From: Dissophora ornata
Taxonomy: Eukaryota; Mortierellomycota; Mortierellomycetes; Mortierellales; Mortierellaceae
Assembly (NCBI GenBank): GCA_025201705.1
Contig: MU616570.1
Location: forward strand, 1-64,000
DNA: 64,000 nucleotides
Direction: 5' to 3'
Both the position numbers and the translations under genes were made by a program. Below the pieces are notes generated by a model. That model was not told the origin of the DNA and did not search any database. It was given only the letters and a program-made list of their open reading frames with translations. Position 1 is the stretch's first letter. Each line of letters starts with the position of its first letter. Shown here in pieces: positions 35,601-45,348 of the stretch.

Positions 35601-36809
35601 AACAAACGAGTTGCACTTGCACTGAATATCGATGATTCTGTCGCCAGGTACGCACGCATAAAATTATAGGAGCATTAAATACCTGGATGCTGCTGTTCGA
35701 ACCTAACAAACATGTACTCTTGTTTTAATAGAGGCCCACGTATTCCACGGTACGATGACTACGTCCTCGAGTACGCCTCCATTAACATGGAGTTCACTCT
35801 GAAGATGGAAAAACGGCTTGCAGACTGGGTCGCAGACTCGCCCTCCAATACTCTTAACCTCCCTCCTATGAAAGGCCACCATCGGAAGTTTGTCCACGAA
35901 CTGGCTGCCTACTACAACGTGACATCCGAAAGCATGGACGTGGAGCCTTATCGCAGTGTCGTCATCTACAAAAAGCTCAATACCTCTGTCCCCGATCTCC
36001 TGGTATCGCAGGCATGTCGTCAAAGACGGCCAATCGCGTCAAGTGGCCCTAGTGTAACTGTCGGTGTGGAACAGCTTCGAAAGTCCAATGTCAAGGATCC
36101 GGTCAATGCTATCTACCTACATGATCTCGCATGCGGACTAACTCGCAACGAACTATCGGTCCAGCTCGCGCCAATCTTTGGCAACATCAAGTATGGTATC
36201 CGTTGGTTGACTGACGATGACGCAGTCTTGATACCACATCCCGGAAACTTGAGCACGAATGAACTTGATATCGTCTTGGTCCGCCTCCGCACAGGAATCA
36301 AAGCACTAACGTCCAGCGGCCAACTTTGCGAACGGGTCGAACTGTGCTGGATCAACAAGGATGGAGAACTTGTTAGTCACACTAGCATCGGTAATGGGTC
36401 TCAGACGAAGCGGTTCTTTAACGCCGCTCAGGCAAACCAGCTAATGAAAAAAACGGCACCTGCGAAGGTTGAGAACGCGTTTGCGATCCTCGATGACGAT
36501 GAGCGGATCGCCGCCGCAAAGAAAGCCGAAGAAGAAAGAATCATGAAGGCCAAGGAGGCTGCTGGAACCCTTAGCTTGGAGGCCTGGGAGGAGAACGAAG
36601 TCAACAGCTCGTCCATGGACTCCATTTCTCGGAAATATCGTCCACCTTCTGTTGAAGACTCGGACCACTCAGATACCTCTTCCTCTTCGTCCTCAAAGTC
36701 ATTGTCTTTGTCACGAAGTGCCGCCACCCAAAAGGATCTCCTTAATGTTGATCAGCACCTAGTCGAAGACTGGCAAGAGTTACTGGACGATGACAATAAT
36801 GACGAGTAG
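32692..36809 (+). CDS. FAP1: NF-X1-type zinc-finger protein (FAP1-like) with RING and R3H domains
   Basis: Exons: 32692-33580, 33676-33859, 33943-34290, 34378-34937, 35020-35647, 35732-36809 (1228 aa). The N-terminal 240 residues are Ser/Thr/Arg-rich. A RING-like finger follows (CMICWDVV, CQVCWAAFHLNCLSTWA), then repeated NF-X1 Cys/His fingers of the type CGHHECTKTCH, CGHRCMQKCHLGKCTPC and CGLHKCTKSCHTGVC. An R3H domain (HHRKFVHELAAYYNV) and a late RRM-like segment complete the usual order, ending in an acidic Ser-rich tail. Yeast FAP1 binds FKBP12; human NFX1 is a transcription regulator with RING ubiquitin-ligase features. The exon 2 start has an alternative in-frame acceptor at 33691, five codons shorter. 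Confidence 0.93.
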
Positions 36810-36963
36810 CTTGTAACTTTACGGATGTGACATTTTGTATGCAAATAAAACACGCGTCTGTGATTAAAATGTGTATATTTGAACGACTTTACAAAAAACA
36901 AAATGTTACGCGCTAAGCAATTGAAGGTGCTTATGAGGATATGTATGAGGGTGAAGATAAAAT

Positions 36964-38194
36964 CTATGGGTTGTTGATCAGTGGGATTCCGGGTCCCTGT
37001 GTCGATGAAATGTAGACGTTCTTGATCCATTCTATAACATTTAAGATGCCAACAGAGAAGGTTAGTTGGTGTCACCGCCTCAGTAAAAAGCAAGACAGAT
37101 AAATGCGACTCCCATGGCCTTGCATACCCTTTTTGACAAAGCGCTCCTGAGCAAGAACCTTCATCTGATCCATGATGACCTGGTAGTTGCCCTCGATATC
37201 CTTCTGGTCCCAGTTGACCTTTCCAATGACTATTGGGAACACAAGCATGCAAGACATTGCGTTAGCAAGGATTGCAAGATACCACCCGTTAACGCATAAC
37301 AACGTGTGTTCCTGACGCGGTTTGAGGGAGTACGTACTAGTGTGAACAACGCCGTTCTTATCGCCACGGACATCAAACGCTGCAGTCTGGGCCTTGATCA
37401 CGCCTGAGATATCTTCCGTGACAGTTCCCTTCTTGGTTGTTGGCATTAATCCCTTGGGTCCCAAAATACGGGCCAACTTTGTGACAGAGGGGTACATTCC
37501 AGGTGTCGAGATACATTTGTCAAACTTGTGCTTTCCATCCTCCACCTCCTTGACCAATTCTGGACCTCCAACAATCTGTGCGCCTGAGGCACGAGCCTCC
37601 TCTGCGGCCTTGCCCTCGGCGAAAACCAAGATAACAGAATCCTGCTTGATGGGCTTCTGCAAAAGGACAGAGGTGCGGATCGGCTGAGAGTGCTTCTCGA
37701 CCTTGGGGTTGGTCTGAATGTGAACTTCGATCAGGTGGTTAGGTTTGCTGACTTCCTTAGCCTATGGTGATAGGAATGGATAGTTCACAAACAGATGAGT
37801 AACTGGTCTCGATGTCGCGGTAAAAGATCTACTGCCGTTCCTTTGCTCCATCTTCCATGGCCACGGCTCCGTCCTATCGCCAAACTGTCCTGTTCCGTAC
37901 GAACTTGGCATAGGATCAACCATCCGTGGCTATTTCTATTTCGGATCCTAGCCCCGCCTCTGTGATCCTGCCATCCTTAGCTCCTGTATGATTGACGGGC
38001 GTTACCTTGAGGACTGTAAGGGCGTCAGTAAAAGTCATGGCGCCAGGCAGGGACGTTGGGGCCTTCTTAGCTGTCGCATAATGTCTATGTGATGGTGTGT
38101 AGGTTTCACGGGAAATACAGGCTGCTCCGCTGGCAACAAGTGTCCTTGAGGCAGCTGCTGCGGGAACGGCCCTTCTGATGAGGATGCTGGACAT
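36964..38194 (-). CDS. MRPL1: Mitochondrial large-subunit ribosomal protein uL1m
   Basis: Exons: 38194-38006, 37761-37338, 37229-37128, 37031-36964 (260 aa). The start MSSILIRRAVPAAAASRTLV is a typical Arg/Ala/Ser mitochondrial presequence, so I chose ATG 38194 rather than the longer frame to 38326. L1 signatures include MYPSVTKLARILGPKGLMP, the mid-protein AEGKAAEEARASGA, and the C-terminus NVYISSTQGPGIPL. It would bind 23S-type rRNA at the L1 stalk of the mitoribosome. It converges with the NF-X1 gene (154 bp) and diverges from uS17m. Confidence 0.93.
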
Positions 38195-38488
38195 GGTGCA
38201 AGGGGATGCGAATGCAAGGAATGCGTGATGTCGGACCAGGAACGAACGAAGACCTGCGAGGGGAGGGGTACACGACGGTAAACAAACCGCAGTGGCTTTC
38301 GTGCGAGATTCTGATCTGTCAGTCACGTGAACCAGTTCCTACAAGTGCTACACACAGTCAAGGCGCATCCGACGGTTGATCAATCTCAATCATTCTCCCT
38401 CGGCATCTCCTCAGGAAGCAACTCAGGACCGACACTCCAGATCGTTTTAAAAACCCCGGAGATACACACAAATATACCATAACTCACC
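38195..38488. promoter_or_regulatory. Divergent promoter shared by uL1m and uS17m
   Basis: 294 bp between the two start codons. TCACGTGA at 38323-38330 sits 129 bp from one ATG and 159 bp from the other, so one site could serve both genes. Confidence 0.6.
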
Positions 38489-38937
38489 ATGCGTCAGAAC
38501 TTTTTGGGAGTCGTTGTCGGAACGGCCATGCAGAAGACTGTCAAGGTCAGGGTCATGAGCCAGAAAGTTCACCCGATTGTCCGCAAGGTAAAGGCATAGC
38601 ACAGGGTCATAGGAATCCGGAAACGGCACCGCTGCTTGAACCCATGCTTCCATGGCGCTATGGGACCAGCAGCTATATTCGCGTTTGAGTGCCGAGGCCC
38701 AAAGTGCTATATCCGCATTATCCGATCGTTTTGAGAGCTGACACGATCTTTTGCATCTTGATTTCGTGGCAATAGACATACAAGTCCTTCAAGAACTATC
38801 TTGCACACGACGAAGCATCCAAATGCAAGCTGGGAGATGTGGTCAGGATCGAGGCATGCAGGCCACTCAGTGCAAGGAAACAATTTACAGTCGCAGAGAT
38901 TGTGGCTGCATCTAAAGTCTGGGAGCACACGAAGTAG
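38489..38937 (+). CDS. MRPS17: Mitochondrial small-subunit ribosomal protein uS17m
   Basis: Exons 38489-38587 and 38776-38937, phase 0 (86 aa). The start MRQNFLGVVVGTAMQKTVKV, the RNA-binding strand KYKSF-like TYKSFKNYLAHDE, and GDVVRIEACRPLSARKQFTV are classic S17 sequence. The length fits mitochondrial or bacterial S17 rather than the longer cytosolic uS17. The intron is 188 nt. Confidence 0.93.
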
Positions 38938-39637
38938 GGCAGTGCAGGCACGGACATCCACAATATAGATCAGCACTCTCCGCTGGCCGTCAGAACTGTC
39001 AGCAATAAACCACCGCAATGCATACGTACACTCATAACAAACCCCGGGCCGCAAGTCAATCACATTTGCTGTCGCGACTGAGCCAAACTACGACTATCTT
39101 ATCGTCACGTGACCTGAGTCTGGCCAAAGGAGATTATCGTCTCTTATCCATTTTATCGCGACCACAAAGATTGCTTTGTGTGGGGCGATTAACTGCGTCG
39201 GTGGAGAGAGATATCGCTTCTCTCCTCTCTCTTCTTCCTCCTTCATCCGCTTCTCCTCATCGCCCATTCATTCCACATCCCCAAGTCCACATCCCTCACC
39301 CTCCACTACAGTCACAGCCCTTCCCCCCCTTCTCTCCAGCCGGCCTCAATTGGTAGCCATCTATCCAACGTTCTCCCCTGATAGGCCGCCTCGTACTCTG
39401 CACTTGCCCTTCCTTGTTTCTCTGGTCAATGTCCTCGTACTTTTTCCAGAACGGGACACACATCGGACGCGACGTCGACATATTCTCCACTGCCTCTCTT
39501 CTTCAGCAGCATCTTTCCCTCTAAGCCCTCTACCCTCGGTTCGCTACCCGGTATTTTCCCGTTAATACTTTTGGTTTTTGTTTCGCCCTCCACGCAACAC
39601 AAATCCGGTTAATCTTATCAGTGACCATTTACTCGAA
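38938..39637. promoter_or_regulatory. Intergenic, promoter of the small Ser-rich gene
   Basis: 700 bp. GTCACGTGAC at 39104-39113 contains the same TCACGTGA palindrome as two other promoters nearby. The right part (39220-39540) is strongly C/T-rich on the plus strand, as expected just upstream of transcription starts in this genome. No gene seen. Confidence 0.5.
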
Positions 39638-40187
39638 ATGGATGGTAAGTGCGTCGTTTGCGGTTGTGTTTGTGCTTCCTTGAAATTCGTGTATCCATTC
39701 ACTCACGACAGGCCGTCTATTTTCTCCCTTGTGTATAGTCGTCAGAATCACCCAAGCTTTGAGACAGCAACAGCTGCCTGGTCGATTGAGCTCGTCGCGA
39801 GGAGGAAATAACACCTTGTCAACCTCGGATTGCTCCTCCTCGACAGCGCCTCTTATCTCAAACGAGCCAGTGTCCATCCGCAGAGGCACTTGGGACAGCG
39901 GCCTCAATATCAACACTGCTGAACTAGGACACGAGAATTCTCGTCGCGTTGAGCAGGACAACAGAGCCGCTCCTACGTCTGCCACTCCAACCTCAGCTTC
40001 GCCTTCCTCATCTTTCTTCTCGTTCTCGTTGGCGTCGCTTCTGCCCTCGGCATCTACAGAGACCTCGGGATTCTTTACGGGTGGCGCAAGTGCAGCCTCT
40101 GCTGCTGCACCCTCCAATATGGGGGAGATCGAGTCACTACTGCTCAGATCCATGCCCATGTTCGGCAACCTTGTCTCCAGGGACTAG
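39638..40187 (+). CDS. Small Ser-rich protein of unknown function
   Basis: Exons 39638-39644 (only 7 nt: ATG GAT G) and 39739-40187, giving 151 aa starting MDVVRITQALRQQQLPGRLS. The middle is Ser/Thr/Ala-rich and apparently disordered. The C-terminus GEIESLLLRSMPMFGNLVSRD could be a short helix or docking motif. The donor (ATGG|GTAAGT) and acceptor (TGTATAG) are good. A single-exon model would lack a good start codon. I do not recognise the family. Confidence 0.6.
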
Positions 40188-40702
40188 GCAATTGCTTGTA
40201 TTCTTCCCCATTATGTTTGTAAACTATCTCCTTGTCTTTTATCTACAACGTCTGTACCAAACTCCCACTTTATCTGTACATAGTTCTCTCGTAACCTCGT
40301 AGCCAGGCTACAAATAAATATCGCTTGTTTCTGTGAGATGGTGATTATGCACGTATAGAGAGAATACGAGATTATCGATGCTATTGAGGACTCTCGTCGA
40401 CGCCATTACCCCTCGTTGCTCCTGTTGGCAAGGTAGGACAGCATACGGTCGTTCACGAAACATCTATTGGTAGAGCTCTATGGGAGTCGATTCAGTCTCT
40501 CGAGTTGCATATTGCCTTAGCTGCTATATGCTCGAGGGGATTAAAGTTGAAGGATGCTTCAAGCAAAAGAGTGGTACACCGATACTGACGAGAGGGAAGG
40601 GAAAGCAAAAAATGCCCCGGCGGAGGTTGCGTGATTGCACCTCCTCACCTCCTGGAATCGCCGAGCACTCCATTTACAGCAAAGAAAAATTTATTAATAT
40701 TG
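40188..40702. other. Intergenic between convergent genes
   Basis: 515 bp. Contains AATAAA (40313) just past the Ser-rich gene, a likely poly(A) signal. Nothing else recognised. Confidence 0.5.
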
Positions 40703-43700
40703 TTACATGTTGTTATCGCCGTAATTCAAGAACCCAGGCATATCCTGGCCAAGCTCGAGGATACTAGCTCTCACAGGACCACTATTAGTGCCATGCCTTG
40801 GAGGCGGTGGCATCCTCAGTACTACGTTTGGTTGCGCCATGTCCCCGCGTTGGCCTGACGACAATTTGCTCTCCCTCTTTGCAGGCGGCATTGTTCCGGA
40901 CACCGTGGAGGTGCCATTATTGTTTCGGTTATAACTTGGGTTTAACGTGGAAGATGGGCGCCGAGTCTGGTATGCTGCTGCGTTCGTAACACTCGACTTG
41001 TTTGTTGTCCTGTTGTTGCCACCGCCGTAGCTGTCACTAGTCGTGAACGCTGAAAAATCAATTCCAAGTCCGCTCCCATCACTCTCTTCCTCCACCAGGG
41101 CACCACTGCGTTCACCCTCATTAGCCATGGCAATCCGAGGTCCACGCGGGTTCGAGATGATCTTGGCTACTGTTGGTTTAGTGACCTTCGTGGTGATAAA
41201 CGGGATCACCCTTGTCACTATTACATCCCCAGGCTCTCCCGACCCCTCCGCCTCTGTCCCAGATGCTGATGCGGAGAGTTGACTATCGCGGCTGTTGCGC
41301 ATAGACCGCCTCTGTTGCCTTGCAGCCAGTGCTGCCGAAATCTGCTTCCCACCTGGTCCTGAGTAGTACGATCCCGAGTCCTCCGTATTGGTGTCGCTGG
41401 TATTGCTTCCATCGAACATGGACGCCCTGGGGTTGTTGTTGTTGTTGGTCTGGGTATTATTGAGGCTGCCGTTGGATTGGATTATACTGCCACGGTTAGC
41501 GCCGTACATGGATGTGTTTCGAACTGTGAGCGATCGTTGGGAAAGGGGGTCGTATACCCTGATAGACCGGAATGAATAGAAGAGAGAGATTAGTTCAACT
41601 GAAGCTACAGTAATGGCTTATGTTGCAACGCTGCTCGTTTGCATATCATACCCAGATTCTGGTCGTCCAGACAGATCGTGTGGGTCAAACGACACCCATC
41701 TAACAAAGCAAAAGAGTTGAATGTCAGCATCAAGGGAAAATATTGTGTATGGACTAAACTACAGCCATAACCACGGACAGTGAAAGTTTCTTACTGCATG
41801 GAATTGACTGATCGCCGTTGATGCTCGCTGTCGTCCCGACTCGAAAGTGACCCTCCTGGGGAGCCAGTATCCCAACCCTGACTATTCCTATTTCCACCGA
41901 CTGCTGATTGGTTGGTCGTAATAGCTCCTACAAGCTGTCGATGAGCCTGAGAGATTGCCCCTTTACTAAATCGCGGATTTGGTGGCGCCAAATCCATCGA
42001 CATGCGCGCTGGACCAGCCCAAGGCGATCCCATGGTCGATTCGGAGGCTAAAGAGACCGTAATTGACGAGTCGTCATCTTCGATCTCATCCACGTAGAGG
42101 TCTCGAGGGTTGTAGTATGCGTTGCTGGATCCTTCATTGATACTGGTCCCTCCATTAGCTGCATTTGCGGCTGCTGTTGTCTTTCTATTACTGTACTGGG
42201 ACGAGGATCCATTGCTATTGTTCTTGTTGAGCCTTGTTGGCGTAGATGACGATACCGACGACGAAATGTACCCGTTCATGCTTCCGCTCTCCGTCAACGT
42301 CGTCCCTCCTGGCGAATATGGATCGCCATTTGCTCGTGGTTTGACTCGATTAGACTGATAGGCATCCGTACTATTCTTCTTGTTGAGCTTTTTCCCAGCG
42401 TCTCCTGCTTGTATCAATGAAGACGTACTCTTAAACGGGCCTGTCGCCAGCGAATGGTCCTCCTCTCCAGCTCCAAAAGGATACACGGAATGACTCTTCC
42501 TCTCCGCACCGCGCTTTCGACCTTCGGGTGAATCCTCCATGGTGGAGGAAGTTGGCGATCCTGCTTGATTCTCTGCGGCCTCGTTCCTTTGTCTCTCGAG
42601 TTCATCATCTCGCAGACCTTTCCAGATGTAAAACGCCACACCAGCACCCAAAACCGAAACGCCTGCCAAGATACCCACAATGATGATGGCTACACTCACG
42701 TTCTTGACAGCTGTAACCGCCTGATCCTGGTACAGCGTCACGAATGTAGTGCTGTTAATCCAGGTATTAGAACTCATACTAAAGATATAAGGTCCAACGC
42801 TGGCCATCGTCATGGTATTGTTGGATACTGACAAACCGCCGTGGACAATCATGAACCCCGCCTCCGAGCCGACTGTAACCGCGGCATGCTTAGCGCGCGC
42901 ACTAGGGACAAGACTAGCTGCAGCTGCAGTGATCTTGGTGATACTGATTGTGGGCATCTTGGACGTGTCGAGCTGATACACATCCTGAAAGTATTGTGTT
43001 CCGGCGGTGTTCATGCCTCCAAAGAGGTACAAGATGTTACTGTTCGGCAAGCTTGACACTAGCGAGTGACCCGTCCTACCTCCCTGAATTGCATCCGCAG
43101 AGTTGGTCCAGACCATTTTCGCTGGTGTGTACACTGCAGTCGAAATCGAGAAATACACACAGTCCGCGTCCAAAGTCGCTGATGCGGAAGTCGAATTCAT
43201 ACCATAACAAGTGACAATCCTGTCGGCGCCGGCTCGGGCAGATGCATGGCCGTATCGCTGCAAGCCCTGGGTCCGATTGGACCACGTATTGGCAGAAAGG
43301 TCAAATGTAGGGGTATCTGTTACAGGCACCATCGCCGTAGTTCCTGAGATAGTGCGTCCACCAAACACCCAAAGGTTATTGTCGAACTGAACCATGCTGT
43401 GCCCAACCCTCCCTACCAATGCCCCACTCCCTGCTCCTCCCGCATTAGTTCCTGTTACGGTATTCCCACCAGACGTGACAAGCCCTGTCGTCGGTTCCAG
43501 CCATTGAAGTGCATCCCCGAGAGTATTATTTCCAGACTGCCCAAAACCGACTCCGACTCGGGTATAGTCTGTCGATGAAGTCAGGGTCCTGTTCGAAGTC
43601 GCAGCGTGATTATAAATCGCCAAAGAGGTGGGCGTCTCTGTAAAGAGTAACGTAGTGAGGTCTAACGTTGAGATGGATTTTACAGGAGAGCTATCGGATG

Positions 43701-43905
43701 CGGCGGATGTGCCCAAGCCGCCGACAAAGTAGACCGTATCCTGGATGAGTGTTCCAGTATGGCCACGTCTTTGGGTAGTTGTGGAAGAGGGGCTGGCAGA
43801 GGTGAGAGATGTTGAGAATGAGAGAAAGAGAGGGAGGAATAAGAGGAGTGTTGTTGATAAAAGTTGAGGCGTAGAGAGTGTATTGAATGACGTCCGAGCG
43901 TGCAT
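40703..43905 (-). CDS. Single-pass membrane protein with Kelch-like ectodomain
   Basis: Exons 43905-41795, 41699-41652, 41558-40703 (1004 aa, in phase). Residues about 15-38 form a signal peptide (LLSTTLLLFLPLFLSF). Residues about 45-395 show Kelch/beta-propeller features: RRGHTGTLIQDTVYFVGGL, VGRVGHSMVQFDNNLWVFGG, GGRTGHSLVSSLPNSNILYL. Several N-x-S/T sites suggest glycosylation. A transmembrane helix spans about 403-428 (VSVAIIIVGILAGVSVLGAG) and is followed by a basic stop-transfer. The roughly 575-residue cytoplasmic tail is Ser/Asn/Gly-rich. It may sense the wall or cell surface; no catalytic motif is seen. ATG 43905 is preferred over the upstream in-frame ATG 44049 because the signal peptide follows directly. 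Confidence 0.88.
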
Positions 43906-44773
43906 CGCTATCCGTGTCCCTGACTTTGGCTTCGTGCAGGACGACTGAGGTATTCGGAAACGGGATGAAAATGAAAAGGATGAATGTGCCGAGGAATGAG
44001 GGTGTGTCCTGGCAGTTGACGGTGATGAATGGCTACGACCAGCCATCATGGATATTAAAGTATGTCGCCGTGTTGGCGCGAGGTGTTGTGTAATGGGGGA
44101 AGTGAATGTGAGAAAGGTTGATGTTGCTTTGAGGGTTAAGAAGTGGGTTGACTGTGTTCAAATGTAAATGAGCTCCAGGCGTTAATGAGCGGCAAGCAGA
44201 CTAAGGTAGATGAAGGGGGCCAGTTGATGTAGATGCGATGCAGATGAAAGTGATGATGGATGGCGGTTCCTTTTTTTTTGTCCCTGGATTGAAAAGAAAA
44301 CTTTCTTTTTGGATGGCCGTTGGATAATTCATAATTAAAAATCGATTATTTTAGTCATGGTGCACAGAAATAAACAAAACAAACTGGGGGTGTTTGTGCA
44401 TTCTTCCCTCCTGCCGCAAAACCTTTCATGGACATGCATCGACACGGCTTCTTCCCCAGCAGACAATCAAAGACGAGAAGAGGAAGCGATGTCTCGCTAA
44501 TACAAGCGTCCTCCACATTTTCATGTACACGAACGCCGCTCGATGCTGAGCGCCGAAATAAGAGCGCGCTAAAAGGCTGATGATTCGTCCGTCTCCTAGC
44601 GCGCCAGAACCTAGACCCTTCGAGCATAAATTAAAAAATAGCAACATGGCAGCAAGCATCATCGACAAGAAAGGGCGCTGTTGTTTAGGCGCATACTTCG
44701 TGATAAAACTCATGAGCTCCTCCCTCACCTCCACCTCCTCCGCCGCCGCCCCTCGCCGTTGCTGCTGCGTCTC

Positions 44774-44799
44774 ATCTCTCTCTCTCTCTCTCTCTCTCT
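44774..44799. repeat. (CT)n microsatellite
   Basis: Uninterrupted CT dinucleotides. Confidence 0.9.
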
Positions 44800-45008
44800 T
44801 TAGTCTCAGTGTCTCTTCCCCTTTCTCCAAAGGAGCAAATAAACCTGAGCCCTCCAAGAGCAAGACAACAAAGGAAGCATAGAATGATGGATGGATCCTC
44901 CCTGAACGAAATGCGGAGACAGACCAGGTAAATAAACCAACGACCATCGCCCACTTTTGCCTTTGGCTCTTTCCTCACAAAAAATATGATGAAAAAATAC
45001 CCGCATGT

Positions 45009-45067
45009 TTGTATATGTGTGTGTATGTGTGTATGTGTGTTTGTGTGTATGTGTGTGTATGTGTGTA
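45009..45067. repeat. TG/TATG microsatellite
   Basis: TG dinucleotides interrupted regularly by TATG. Confidence 0.9.
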
Positions 45068-45348
45068 TGAATGTTAGTCAGGCGCTGGCGTATCTGGCTG
45101 GAGTCTTTTTCATCCCGTGTCCAGACTCGGCTCACTTGGCTGTTGCCTCCATCCACAGGTGCTCTTTCTATTTTCTACTTCAGTGCTCTCCAGTCCATGC
45201 AGCTTTTGATCCAGATGGATGCCACTAGATTAGGCACAACATTCACATATATTCACTGTACGTGGACGCTCTTGCTATTGCAATACAATATATGAGAAGC
45301 TATTGAATTACACTTTCTTATATCCTACGGAAGTCCGATACTCCATTT

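Larger units (their letters stand above)
43906..45348. other. Intergenic with two microsatellites
   Basis: 1.4 kb between two minus-strand genes. Holds a (CT)n tract at 44774-44799 and a TG-rich tract at 45009-45067. Poly-T at 44272-44280. No credible exon; it should contain the Kelch gene promoter and the RNR1 3' UTR. Confidence 0.5.

Noticed and set aside
40703..41509. Independent Asn/Ser-rich gene downstream of the Kelch gene
   Set aside because: Two phase-matched introns connect it as the cytoplasmic tail of the Kelch membrane protein.
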